Source of the DNA: Whitmania pigra
Lineage: Eukaryota > Annelida > Clitellata > Hirudinida > Haemopidae
Reading direction: 5' to 3'
NCBI GenBank assembly: GCA_021613335.1
Contig: JAJTWR010000231.1
Coordinates: 1,113,501 to 1,177,500 of the forward strand
DNA: 64,000 nt
The notes beneath the pieces are model-generated. The model saw only the letters and a list, made by a program, of their open reading frames with translations. It did not search any database and was not told where the DNA came from. Every line of letters starts with the position of its first letter. Within the stretch, counting starts at the first letter, position 1. Position numbers and translations under genes: made by a program. This document shows, one piece after another, positions 1-21,016 of this stretch.

Positions 1-15
1 AAATGTGAGGCTTTG

Positions 16-530
16 TAAAATATTTAGTTAATATTGTTTAGTCAGGGTTGTCATACAAAGAAGTTCTGAAGGACAATTGTTCTTCTGTAAAGAAAACACA
101 GGAAGAAATTTCAAATCTTTTATGGTCACGCCTCTTCTTTCTACTTATTAAGACTATCTCCATATTCCAAAAAGTTCCTGGTTCAAATCTATTTGAGCTG
201 ATCACTTTAGCTGATATGATGCAAGTTGTTCAGGGAGTTTCTTCATCATGTTCTGCACTCAAGGAAGCAGTAGGATCAGATAGACTAAGTGATGATAATG
301 CAGCCAGCATTATGCAGGTAGCTCTTGATAGAGTGGGTCAGATACTTCAAGTGACTCTTGCTACAGGAGCCTTTAGATGTTGCCTAGGTTACATTACATT
401 TTTAAATATATATATTTATTATATTTTTAACATTTTTAAGGTGTGGCATCCAAAATTCATTTATAATAATAATTTGTTGCTTGTAGTTGATCTTCAATCA
501 ATTTTTGACATACTTCCACAATCGAGGTAG
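16..530 (+). CDS. Partial exon(s) at window edge, possibly CHMP7/SNF7-like
   Basis: An open frame runs from about base 48 after an acceptor-like pyrimidine tract. It includes the helical stretch MMQVVQGVSSSCSALKEAV followed by SDDNAASIMQVALDRVGQI. The spacing resembles the helix-turn of SNF7-domain (ESCRT-III, CHMP7-like) proteins, where a hydrophobic helix ending in 'ALK' is followed by an acidic helix. There is no ATG near the 5' end, so the gene must begin outside the window or in an upstream exon. The stretch after about base 390 is AT-rich and looks like intron read-through. A short intron may also lie at 127-176 (GT near 127, AG near 176). The family call is an inference from a weak pattern; the segment could be another helical protein. 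Confidence 0.3.
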
Positions 531-842
531 TAAACATTATGAATAATATGAATGATTATGAATAATAAGATATACCATAATTTTGTAACTATGCTAATTG
601 TCCATAGGCTCTTAAAACTAGTTCATGATCATCACAACCCTGGATCCTTGCCATTAGTGCAGAAAGACTCTAAAGATTGACATTATCAAGCAAGACGTTA
701 TCTTTACATCAATTACTGAACATCATCGTATTTATATCACATTTAATTACATTGTGAATTAACTGTAATTTATTGAATGTCAATAAACGAAGTTGTCTAA
801 ATGGATCACATTTAATTTGAACAAGGTTCGTTATAAGCACTT

Positions 843-1150
843 AACAATTCCAAAAATTCCCTCCATTGTACGACAATAAATTGCAGTCAAATAAATGTAA
901 AAGGGAATTGGAAAAATAATATAAGTAAAGAAACTGCCATAGAGAAAGTGTATAATAAAGAATGATAAAATATAAATGATTAATGAAATTGTGTTAGCGA
1001 AACAGTCGAGTGCCGGTTGTAAGGAGCTAGTATTTCACGCTGCTCGGTTTACTGATGAACTCGGAAAAGTGCGGGGGAATCTCTTTTGTGATCCCGAATA
1101 CTTGTTAAATTCGTAAAAATCATATTCACAAATCAAATTAGGAATGCGGA
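843..1150 (+). repeat. Direct repeat, copy 1 (carries a 135-bp extra segment)
   Basis: The block from 'aacaattccaaaaattccc' to 'aaattaggaatgc' is repeated at 1914-2095 with moderate divergence. Shared stretches include a near-identical 'attcacaaatcaaattagga'. Relative to copy 2 it contains an additional segment at about 938-1072, bracketed by TGC on both sides. The identity of the repeat is unknown; it may be a transposon fragment or a local segmental duplication. Confidence 0.6.
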
Positions 1151-1913
1151 AAGAATTTTTAATAAAAATCATTGAAATAAATTAATTTTTCAAAATACGC
1201 AGACAAAGATCAGGATAAACAAGGGCATTGCTCGGCGTTGTTGATAACCTGGCCGATTTGGATGTTGCAGGTCATAGAGTACTCTCATTGGGTAAAAAAG
1301 ATCTCCTCAGCGGCGTTCTCGATCTGGCTTCATTGGATCTAGCCGGAACAAGAGTTTTGACGCTCTGAAAATGATCAACCAGTTTTAACTTTTTCTAATG
1401 TCTAACATTGATAATTTCGAAAATCACCTCTAATTTCAGTATTTTAAAATAACGTGGATTGTCGTTTGATCATTGAATTAAATCTCACGGTTTTAGATTT
1501 CGTTACTTTATTGAAATGATTTTTAGTTTGAAGAGCCTTTCTAATTTTAAGTTGCGTTTATTTGCGGGAGTGATCATAATTGTCTGAAAATTCTAATGGA
1601 GTTCATTGCGACGTCTGACAATTGTGACTCCATTGGATTCTTCATAACACTGATGTGTTTCCAGAAAAGTATAACGGTCGGCTATGTTCTTTTGGAAACG
1701 ACCGGTGACTTTGCATAGGCCTACTATTTTATGATGCATTAATGCAATCAAATTTAACGGAAACGATATATAATAAACTTAGAAATAATCATATTCATAG
1801 TCCAAATCTTCGGTTTTATAAAGCACTACTTCACTTTAAGTAATTTTGCTGCTAAAATGTCTGCATTGTCTTGGTCTGACAATATATGTGGAGAGACATT
1901 CAGATATGAACGA

Positions 1914-2095
1914 TTAACAATTCCAAGAATGAACCCTCTAGGACACTAGATTGCAGTTAGACAAATGTAAAAGAGAATTGAAAACATAATATAATTGAAT
2001 AAACTGCGGGGAACCTCTTTTGTCACCGTGAATACTTGCTAAATTCGTGAAAATTCTATTCACAAATCAAATTAGGAATGCTGACGAGATTCAAT
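1914..2095 (+). repeat. Direct repeat, copy 2 (without the insert)
   Basis: This is the second copy of the 843-1150 block in the same orientation, about 1.07 kb away. It runs continuously through the point where copy 1 carries its 135-bp extra segment ('aaactgcggggaacctctttt'). Confidence 0.6.
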
Positions 2096-2367
2096 GCAAA
2101 TCGAACTTAAAATTTTGGAACGATTTTCAAACCAGTTTTTAAAAACCTTTAATCAGTTCTCGTCAATATCAGTTAGGTTGGTAGCCTGGAAATTTTAATA
2201 ACTAGAAATTATAAAATTGAGCTTTCATCTTGTATTCATTCTGTAGGAAATTAGAATCTCATTAGATTCCTGGGAGGATTGTAAAACTAATCAATCATCA
2301 ATTCCATGCAGTCACTGCCTTTTGCACCAATGTTAAGAATATGAGAATTCAACAGAGATCAGCCCAT

Positions 2368-5295
2368 TCATCTGTTGTTGATGTAGGAAGATGTGATGTC
2401 GAACGCTGGTAATATTTGCATAGCAGAAACATTAGCAGCTTGTTTTTGTCCTACAAACTCCCATTGAAAAAATTGACAACCCGCTTTTTGACAAGTAAAG
2501 AATGTCCTACCATGGTTTGGACCTCCATTTCTCACATGTTTTCGTTTTGTCCTACACCCACACCCACAAAGAGGAGGTGTCCTGCAGATCAATTCAGCAG
2601 GAAATGAATATGTATTGGATGGGCTATTAAAACCCAACTTGGAATTAAAGGATGTATTACTGAGTTGAAGAGATTTAGAATGTCTTGTTACAATAGGAGT
2701 TGTGAAGGAAGTACTAGCACAAATTTTTTCAGGTTTAGAATGATTCTGGTGAGGATTCTTTGAATCTAATCCAGATTTAGGTAAGTTTTTTTCAGATGAA
2801 TGACATAATGTTGAGCTATGGGTTGAAGTAAGCTGCACCTTATTTGAATCTGTTTGTAGATGATAACACAATGACATGTTTCCATTAATGGCAAGCAAGG
2901 GAACTCTTTGATTGATCTCACAATTTGATCTTTTTGGGATCCTATTGATCCCATGAGGCATATTCTCTTTGTCAAGCTCTTTATTCTTTAAGCTGGAAGT
3001 AAAATATGATCCTTCCTGAACTGTATGGTATTTGTTAATTAGTGGTACAGGACTCACATTGTTGCTTCCAACATTGCCATGACAAGACACCTTCAAGAAA
3101 GATTCATTTAAAGAGGTTCCTGATTTAATAACTTTTCTCACACTTTCTTGGAATTCATTTAAAGGACTTGAATCTTTGCATTCAGAAGTTGGTCGTGATT
3201 CTCCAAATGGTTCTTCACAAGAGAGAATGTCTGAATCATCAATATTTTCACATAACCACATTTGATCACTATTTCCCAGTCCCTTGTGGATTGTGTCACC
3301 AGATGAGCATTGTTGCTTGCAATTATTAATTTCCTCTGATTCTTTAATGGTTTTCTGAGGAATGGATTTAACAGAGCTAGCATGTGAAGCTTTCCACAGT
3401 TCACCATTTAAGCTTGTTACATTGACATTCTAAAAGAAAATTTGATGTTAAGCTAAAGCTGCTTTTATAGAAAATGAATGAATACTGACAGATTGAATGG
3501 ATTTTGTGACTTGAAGTCTGCAACCATCAACAATCATTTTCTTCACCAGCATGGCAGTATTACGAGAATCATGGAGTCCTATAACAAGAAATAATGACTC
3601 AAAAATAAAACCCATGAAATAAACCTTTTTGTAACAACCTGAGTGTTCTCTGCCCTCAAATATAATTCCAACTTCTTGAAGAGCCCCTTTTAAACCATTT
3701 GGTCTTCTATTATAAAACTTCTTGAAATAGCAATTACACAATAAATTCAACAAAGTGTATTTCAGACTCAAGAAATTAAGCTTTTTAAATAAAGTGATTC
3801 TAAACATTCTATTTAGAAAAGTTTTTAAAAATCCTGCATAAATAACAGTGGTGAATAACCTTGTAAGTAGCCCTTAAATCTATCCAATAATCCATTTCTG
3901 GTGGCTTCCTCAACTGCTTCCTCCGACATTCGTAATGCAGGCAGACACTTAAATCCCAATCTAAAGAAGGATAATATTCATGGCAATCAGTCAACTTAGA
4001 AAATCTGATTCAGACAAATCTTAAATCATTTTTGAAGTCAGAACATCTCCAACAACAAACCTGACCACGTGACAAAGCAGGCATTGGAATCTGTGACTCT
4101 CGGAGGAAATGAAAACTTTCTCAAAGTTGCTTGCTGAGTCAGCCACGTAGAAAATTTTTTCAAGCAAATGAACAGGGGTATGCCGTCATCAACCTGGCTC
4201 TACAAACAAATTCATTTTGAGATGAGAGCTAATGCCAATAAAGTTTATTGAATAATTTATTGAATAAACAATACTAGAAATATTAAGGATGCTTAAAGCA
4301 TAGGTTCAAACTTAATTTCTTTCTCAATGAAATTTAATAAATATGATTGATAATTTAATTAATTCAAGACCTGTGAAATGCCTGTCAGTTGAGTACAGAA
4401 CTGGCTAAGGATGGGGTTTTCCTGTGGTTGAACATAAGAATGAAACTCTGCTTCCACCTCTCCACTCCTCAAGTTTAACAACACTGCAGGAAACTCAACT
4501 AAAACAAGAACACAAATTGTTGTTAATTTTAAATATTGTGATTTGCACATTTAATGCTGATAATTGTTTTAAATAGAATTCATCCTGATTGATTGATTGC
4601 ACAAGCATGTATGGTGGAGTGGATCTGAAGCTAAAACTATTTATTATAAATGGAATGTGTATGAAAATGACAACTATTGGAATGTTGGTTATATGGTGGT
4701 TTTATATAATTACATGACAATATTCTATTATTATTATCATCATCATCATGGTAATCATCATGATAATTTATTTCAAACCTATTTAGCTCTAACCATCAAG
4801 CCATGTTTGCACCATGAGAGCTCGACCTTCCACTATTATTTTTATATTATTTTAACTCAAAACATCAACAGGTCGATTCCTGATTAATATTAAAGCGCTG
4901 ATCTGATTGGCTATGTAACATTTGCAACCCTCTGATCTAGAAGTTAAGCTTCTGCTTGCACTGCCACAAAGTACCCCTGGGAGGTAATACTATATGTATG
5001 TTTTAAGCACCTCTAGTAATAATGATTGAAGCAAATGCTTCTGATTGGTTTCATGTGTAATAATGTACTCACTAATCTCTTGGGATCTGAACTTGTCATT
5101 TTGCCAGCATGTTGATTCAAAATCTAACACAATAAGATAGCTAAAAAGCTGTGCTGTAAAATTAATATCTAGATGAATGGTTGCACATTCCAACAACAAT
5201 AATAACATTGGGTCACTAAATGACACCTACTTATTCCTTCTGCTTTGTTGTGGTCCTTCACCACCTTTTGCTTCTGTTTCAATAGGCCAAGTTCT
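2368..5295 (-). CDS. ERI2: ERI1 exoribonuclease family member 2 (ERI2), multi-exon
   Basis: This is a DEDDh 3'-5' exoribonuclease homologue. Minus-strand exons read in order: QLFSYLIVLDFESTCW (about 5065-5150, Exo I acid residues in DFE); EFPAVLLNLRSGEVEAEFHS with YVQPQENPILSQFC (4380-4500); VDDGIPLFICLKKFSTWL to FVTWS (about 4065-4190); DWDLSVCLHYECRRKQL to WIDLRATYK (3865-3965); RRPNGLKGALQEVG to GREHSG (3640-3710); HDSRNTAMLVKKMIVDGC (3500-3580); then a long 3' exon (2368-3430). The Exo III pattern H-x4-D survives across the HSG/LHDSRN junction. The last exon is poorly conserved until a GRF zinc finger near the C terminus (CGCGCRTKRKHVRNGGPNHG, then FFTCQKAGCQFFQWEF), the same domain order as vertebrate ERI2. 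An upstream exon (about 5256-5295, ELGLLKQKQK) matches the family N terminus, but its ATG exon was not found. Identification is strong; the 5' end is incomplete. Confidence 0.92.
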
Positions 5296-6724
5296 CTGTA
5301 TTGCCATTGATAAAAGACAACATCAAATTATAATTCTGTGAAAATTAGAGACCGCCACATAAACACGATTCAAAAATTATCAAAATGATATATTGGCCGA
5401 ATACATGCTTGCTTTATTTTACAAGTTTACAAGTCATGCATTCAAACTTCAGTAATACATAACGAAAAATGATAAAGGATGGCTACTACAAAAACAGAAT
5501 TCCCATACTTCGCTAATTCTTTCGTAGATTTCATTCTCTGATTCCTAAAATGTGATCCTATTTATTTAGTTATTTATTCGCTTAACGTCCTTCGCATAAC
5601 TAAGAATTAACATGTAATCCTGTGTAGTTTTTTATTATAATCCTAAGAAATGACCTCTTATATTGACCGCCACTCCAACAGATCCACCAATCGTAAACAA
5701 ATTTGGATCGACCTGATCAGTACTATTACATACATCCAGCTAAAAAAAATGAATCGCCCAATTACAAGACAAATTAATATTAATAATATGTAATTAGTTA
5801 AAATTATTTTTAAAATGCGAGAATTACAAAATAAATGCAGCAAAAAAACCCATACGATCATTGGGATGCATTCTGTGATTTCTTTTGCTACTACGCTTAT
5901 TTTAAAAATTACGCAAATAATAGGACATGCAAAATAATCAGAAAAACTGTTGAAGTAAATAATTGCTGGCATATTTTCTAAAGGAAGCAAAGTGCATAAA
6001 AAATAGTTTGTGACGCTGGTATGATCAGCTTTTTAGAGTTAATTAATTTTGTAATTTTTTAAATTTATATTCTAAAACACGGCCAACTGTTTTTCGATAA
6101 GTTTAGACAATGTTTCTTGACACGAAAATGCTATATCACTGGAACAGACATAATGGTAGATTCATTCAGAGGATGATGTCCATTTGGACGGTCATTCCCA
6201 TTGCAATAAGCAGTTAATTTAATATTTGTTAAAAAATAGGCACAAAACTCAAACCATAAAATTGTTAACTTATTAACCCTAACATTAACCTCAGATATTA
6301 AGTTATTAAAATACTAAAACGGAGTCGACCAACATGAATATCACTAAAAACCCTCAACAGGAATCGAGCACGTCCTCAGCCTCGCAGGCGCATGCTTATG
6401 ATACACATGCATATATGCTTTGGACCTATTTAAGATTTTAACCAATCGTAGCATGCGCTTATGAATATTAATCAGTCATGGCTATTGCTGGCTAGGCTTT
6501 GGAAATACGCGGACCGAATGAGGGGAAATATATAACCTAACTTCGAGGAGTTCGGCCCAAAGAATCGCGCATTTAACGGTACTGTTTCATGCGTGATTTC
6601 AATTCATTTTAATAACGTTTTAAGATTTTGTCTCAAAAATCACAAAATCATTTTAAAACATATAAATATCTTTTTCTATGATAAGATTTGAAAAAAGGAA
6701 GCTCTTTCACCGTTCTTGCTAATC
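5296..6724. other. Intergenic region between divergent ERI2 and BED gene
   Basis: No protein homology was seen. The last 350 bases before the BED gene (about 6360-6620) are less AT-rich than their surroundings. They contain a CCAAT-type motif (ACCAATCG near 6440) and two GCATGCG/CGCATGC motifs (about 6388 and 6453), as expected of a promoter-proximal stretch. Nothing else is identifiable. Confidence 0.5.
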
Positions 6725-8330
6725 ATGGCGGATGAAAGTCTTAATGTCAGTGATGTCAAAGAGGAAACTGTTTGTTATTTACCATTGCTGCTTGATGGTA
6801 AATTTTTTAAAGTTACGAGTGAGGAAGGTGACAAAATTGTTGCTAAATGTGTTAACTGTTTTAATAAGACGATATCAGGATCTAGGCGTGCGACCACAAA
6901 TTTTCTTCGCCACTTGAAAGTAAGAGTCTTTCATTCTTAGCTACATACTATATAACTTTTTTTTTTAAATTCAAGAAAACTATGCTAATTTCTGCTGGAA
7001 ATTTGACTATTGACAATAAAAGAAATCAATGATTTTATATGCATTGTCAGATAAAGCATCCTTCACTGATTGCTCAGTACAACACGTACAGAAACAATAC
7101 AGCGAAACCTACCTACAAAAGAAAAGCCTCTTGCAGTCCATCATCAGCAAAACCTCAAACAAAGCAAAAATCACTATTTCCTCTTTCATCAACATGCATG
7201 ATTTCACCAAGTGAGGTCAATCGCCTGGTGGCCAATTACATAATTGAAGGTACGTGTCCAAACTTTTCTAAAAACTTTCTAAAACTCGAAGATCTTTTGT
7301 TAATTATGGGTTCCATGCTAGTTTCTACCATATTTCAAACAGCACTATTTATTTTGTTTTCAATTCTGGCTTTTTATATTTGACAGAATTTTTGATTACT
7401 TACCTCTCCATTTTCTTGTGTTGATGAATGCATATTCATATATACCAGTATCCCAATCACATCACTATTAGTATTGAATTGTGATTGCCATTTCAATCAA
7501 ATTAAGTAGCTGGATTACGAAATCATAGAATTTCACATAGTTCAAAGCACTGTCACGATCGCTCCATGTTTGGTAAAGATGTATCCTAACTCAAGATTTG
7601 GCACACCCACCTCATGATCTAGTTTGGCCATTTAAAAAATCTGGACAGGAAGGTGGAGAAATAATAGAGGGATGAGTGGGTGTAAAACCGCTTCTAGATT
7701 CTAATCTAGACCTTACATTCATGAGATTTGACTCAGGACACTATAAGCATAAGTGGTGAATTACCTAATTTAATTGCAAGTTTGTGCAATAATACAACAG
7801 CAGAAATATCAGAAAAATAGCAATTAGATTTTATTTTTAAATGCTTTAGTTGAAACAAAATTGCTAGTTCTGCTAAATTAATGGATTGTTCAACAAAAGA
7901 TGACAACATTTCCAATTTTGAAATAATAGGACTTGACAATAAAACATCAGAACAAGGCGGACCCATTCACTTGAAAACTTCAAATCTAACCCAATCCAAA
8001 CAACTCTCTGACAATGAAGAAGTCATCTTCACTGGAATGCAGGAGAGGACCAACAAGATGCTTGCCATTCGTGAAGAGTCTGTGCAGCAGCAAGTCAGCA
8101 AGGACGGAGAACGTGAAGCATTTGTGGACTGGATGCGTTCAGTAATCAACGAACTGGATCTTGGTCTATGGAGACGATGCCAACGTGAGCTGACCTCAAC
8201 CTTGTACCAGTTCCAATCTGAGAATGACGATCTGAAAATAGCTCTATCAGTTGCAACAAATGCAACAGGGGCAAGCACATTGGCTTCCTCTAGAAAATCT
8301 CTGACCCATGGCAAAAACCACAACAGATGA
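6725..8330 (+). CDS. BED-type zinc finger protein with BESS-like C terminus (three-exon model)
   Basis: Exon 1 (6725-6919) starts at an ATG and encodes a BED-type finger: an aromatic/acidic lead-in, KCVNCF, then TTNFLRHLK. After GT-AG removal of 6920-7050, the finger is completed by exon 2 (7051-7249, IKHPSLIAQYNTYR), supplying the last zinc ligand. Exon 2 then becomes basic and Ser/Pro-rich and ends VNRLVANYIIE. Exon 3 most plausibly starts at 7850 (phase fits) and runs to TGA at 8328-8330. Its end, REAFVDWMRSVINELDLGLW with RRCQRELTSTLYQF, is amphipathic and BESS-like. The total is about 290 residues. BED fingers bind DNA and often come from hAT transposases, but no hAT catalytic domain is visible, so a host or domesticated DNA-binding protein is likelier than an intact transposase. 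The exon 2/3 join is an inference. Confidence 0.6.
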
Positions 8331-9366
8331 GTCCGCACCGCTTGCTCAACCATCCCAAACAATGCCAATAGTCCAAACTAGAATCAAGGTAAACAAGAAA
8401 TAAAAAAAAAAATAAATGTTTTATTTACAACTTTTTCTTTTTTAGGACAACCAACAAAGATTGCCAGGAGAGTGAATGAAAGAAAATGTTAGACTTAAAA
8501 ATTGGATGTATTTTCATTTATCAATAAATGTTATTTATGCCTTAATGTGTTCGTGAAATTTTGAGAATTGCTTGAGTTTGTGTCATTAGTGCTGATAAAT
8601 CAAGCACAAAATTCTAAATAGGATCTATGTATATATATATACTGAATTTGAAGATCACATCAAGATGAGTGAAATATGTCATCAGGCTACTATATATGAA
8701 TCATTAGTGGAGCCTCATCTGGAATCACTCCTATATCCCGAACATTTGATCTGCAAATGATGACTCCTTCCCCCGACGTAGGAGGCAGAGCAACAATAAC
8801 TTTAAATCCATGGGGGTCTTTCCTACTCATTGCAGCCTGGGGTAGCACTCTTGCGACCTAATACGTTAATCTTAGCATCACCGTTTTTGAGGCCTCCGAG
8901 TCGTGTCATTGTTGTGTGAAGGTGCTACTGCAGCACCACCACTGCTACTCAGGATGTTGTTCTTGAACATTAATTCTGGAGGACCCAGGCAAATGGATGG
9001 TGTTGGTGTCATGGTAACGATGGTTAATGAAGTTGAAACAAAGAAAAACAATGACACCTGCCAAATCAATGGATGTGGCCCAGTCCAAGAAGTTTTAGAG
9101 TCTGCATCTGGCATGCATGTAAAAGACTTTCCAAATCATTTTTTTAAAATCTCCAAACAAGCATTACTTGATCAGTGGCACAAAACCAAATTACAAACAA
9201 CAATCTGTATTCATTCCCACGTTTCCAGAATTTAACATTCTTTGTTTTCAAGAAAACTATTGATCAGACTCTTCAGAGGTGTCTGATAAATCTAAAACAC
9301 AATTCCAATGCATGTAGCTAAATAATGTTCATTCTGACTGAGAAATAAACATAATCGAACAACAAG
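8331..9366. other. Intergenic stretch, no recognised gene
   Basis: Polyadenylation-type AATAAA hexamers occur soon after the BED gene (about 8410 and 8523). An open frame at about 8903-9235 (+) has no recognisable domain and overlaps an equally open frame on the other strand, so it is not called. Slightly higher GC near 8750-9130 is the only notable feature. Confidence 0.5.
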
Positions 9367-12017
9367 TCACCCACCATCTACTAGCTTCTCGATCTTGTTT
9401 AGCGTATCCTCGACAAACAATTGATCACTTTTGATGATTTTGCAGTTGGAATAGATCTATAAATATTACCATGAGATCAACCATGGAATTGATTCTCGAA
9501 GGTAGCAAACCAAACCTTGTCAATGTGTCCTTTCTCATTTGTGAGTCTGCTTTAAAAGTTAAGCATTTTACACTCAATTCATTACAAGTTGGGTTGCAAT
9601 TTATAAATTAAAAAAGAACTTACTCACTTTTAATAAAAAAATGAATATAAATTGGAAAAATTCTACCTTTTGGCAAGTTTGAGTTTTTGTTCGTTGTTCT
9701 TAAGCATTTTCTGTAGGCTGTTTAAGGAATTCATGAAATGAAGCCATTTCGGAGCTGGAAAGTGCTCTGTAGCACAATGACAAAAGGCGTTTAAAGGATT
9801 AATCTAATGGTTTCTTATGATGTACAAACTTTTGGTATGTCAACAATACAAATTCCTTCATAAGTTTCAAAAAAAAAATAAAGCAATGAAAGAAAATTTA
9901 ATTTATCATTTTAGACAATTTTTCTTAATGTCAACTTCTAAAACACTGACCATTACCCAAACATGGGAAATCCATGGAGTGTAAATTTTGTGGCACTGTT
10001 ACATCATGGAGAATCTGTCAGATTCATTGAGTGACAAATAAGTAAATAAGTAAAGAAATTTAATTTACCTAAATCAATAATAGATGAGGTCAAAATGTCA
10101 GTTAAGTACAAAATGGACAAAGACCATTTAGATCATTTTTAGCTTGATTATTATATAGATGATGTTTAAGAAATAAAAAATTGTCCCTAATGTAATACCT
10201 TATTCCGAGAAATCTTATTCCCACAAATTAAACAACAATCGAGCGAAGAGCACAACTCCATTCTGTCATCCAATCCTTCAGCTGAAGAACAGGATTCAAC
10301 TGAGCCTGATAAATACATACAAACCTTGCAATGATAACTAAAAGATATCGATATTACTTAAAAGCGTGGTTGACATGTGAAATGAACATTTAATATCAAT
10401 AGTAAAATTCAACTTAAAGTGGCAAATGTTAATAAAATAAAAATGTTATGATCTAAAATGAATTATTTATCAGCAGAGACACTATCATGTTTTATGTCTA
10501 TTAATATAATATTAAAACTATGAATCCATCAAAGTCATTGTATCTATCAGATCATTCAATGAGATTCTTATAAGTTGTTCAGTTTGACATTTATTAAAAT
10601 TTAATAATAAATTAATTAATATTACAGTTTGAATCATCAAATTATAATAACAAGTGCTTGTCCTGTGAGTTGTATTGACTGCTTGTTCATTGGGATCTTG
10701 GGTTGGGTGATTTATTTCCAAGTTAATGGACCGTTTGTCGGACCAGCAGAGCATCTCTCCTAGAAATGAAGTTGTCTTCATTGATGATCTTATTGCAGCA
10801 CAAAAATACATTTATCACGTCACAAAGCATATTCTAAACTGACCATCTTGAATACTGCTTGAATCAGTTGAGACAGACACAATATCTGAGGTTCCAAGGT
10901 TGTAGTTCAGCTTTAAGAAGTACACATTTATTATATTATATCTATTACACTACATTTAATAATACATAATAATAATAATAATAATAATAACAATAATAAA
11001 ATAATAAATTTGTAAGGCTCCTTGTGTTCTTGCAGTCCAATGATGTCCTGAGTACCTTCAGGTAGTGCTTGAATAGCTCAAATGTTTATGATGTGTTTAT
11101 GTTATGTCAATGTCAATATTATATTACATTATACATTTACACTATTTCAAGGTAAGTTATCACCTCCTGAATTTCTTCATGCGTCATGACACAAACTTTC
11201 CTAAATGACACGTGCCTCGTTGCCCCATCAAGAAAGGACACCTCGTATTTTCTCTCTGTTGAAATGAAAATCTTAGCATTATTTTGTGCATTATTAAAAA
11301 TTTCATTTATTGAACTTATTCAACATGTCAGAAACCAACGTCGGTGATTGATGCTCCTAATTCTTCCAGGGTAACTTTCACCATCTTTCCAGGGAGCTGA
11401 TACATACTGACCTACTTTAAGGAACTGTTTTAATCAAACATTCTCAATTAAAATTTAAATTCTATTGAAGATGTTTTTACTTAATTAAGCATAGTAAAAT
11501 GTTTTTAGTAATTTGTCAGCATAATTTGAAACAAAAAGAGCTAAACTTCTGAGAGCAAACTACCTGTGTTGAAGATGTTTTTAAACTTTCTCTATATTTG
11601 TTCAATGGGCGTATTTTGTTGCTATTAGATGAAAACCACTCATCAAATCTTTGATTCCATCCCTCAAAGTGAACCAGAATTGCGTCTTCTTTTTCATCAC
11701 AAGCAACGACTTTAGAAGGATACCTTTAAGTTTGAGTTTCAAAAGTGGTATTCTTCACAAGTCGTTATAAAGTCTTTGGCTTCACCACACAAATAATATT
11801 AATCTAATATCTCCTCATTAAACTCAATTTTGAATTAGAATAACTGGGGACAAAATATCATCACATTCTATATAGTAATTTCTTTTTAATAAATTGTTAA
11901 AATGTGCCCGTATAAATTCAAATAAATGAAAACAAATTAGGAAAGTGCATCTCACCAAACATTCATGAAATCCTTGGCCTCAACCCTGTCTCCCACTTTC
12001 CAGCGTAAACTGGTCAT
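9367..12017 (-). CDS. PHF20/PHF20L1-type double-Tudor chromatin protein
   Basis: The N-terminal exons are clear. Exon 1 (12017-11956) starts MTSLRWKVGDRVEAKDFMNV. Exon 2 (11723-11564) continues YPSKVVACDEKEDAILVHFE then GWNQRFDEWFSSNSNKIRPL. Exon 3 (11424-11340) carries VGQYVSAPWKDGESYPGRIR. Exon 4 (11265-11164) carries KYEVSFLDGATRHVSFRKVC. All junctions are GT-AG and in phase. These form the two tandem Tudor folds at the N terminus of PHF20/PHF20L1/MBD-R2, readers of histone methylation in MOF-NSL-type acetyltransferase complexes. Further exons are less certain: an Asp/Ser-rich exon near 10840-10905, one near 10670-10800, and a Cys-rich one (CCLICGNKISRNK) near 10205-10310. A coiled-coil C terminus spans about 9668-9780, a short exon near 9535, and 9367-9458 (ending IEKLVDGG-stop). 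I found no PHD finger. The 3' exons could belong to a separate gene. Confidence 0.75.
10966..11010 (+). repeat. (AAT)n microsatellite
   Basis: Interrupted AAT run within an intron of the Tudor-domain gene. Confidence 0.9.

Positions 12018-21016
<8,999 letters not shown>

Larger units (their letters stand above)
531..2367. other. Intergenic/non-coding with a diverged direct duplication
   Basis: No conserved gene is recognised here. The stretch holds two related blocks (about 843-1150 and 1914-2095) and a 48-codon open stretch with internal duplication near 1224-1368. The rest is AT-rich sequence with frequent stops in all frames. Confidence 0.6.

Noticed and set aside
8878..9235. Overlapping open frames on both strands (110 and 78 codons)
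   Set aside because: No homology, no splice-supported context, and mutual overlap; not enough to call a gene.
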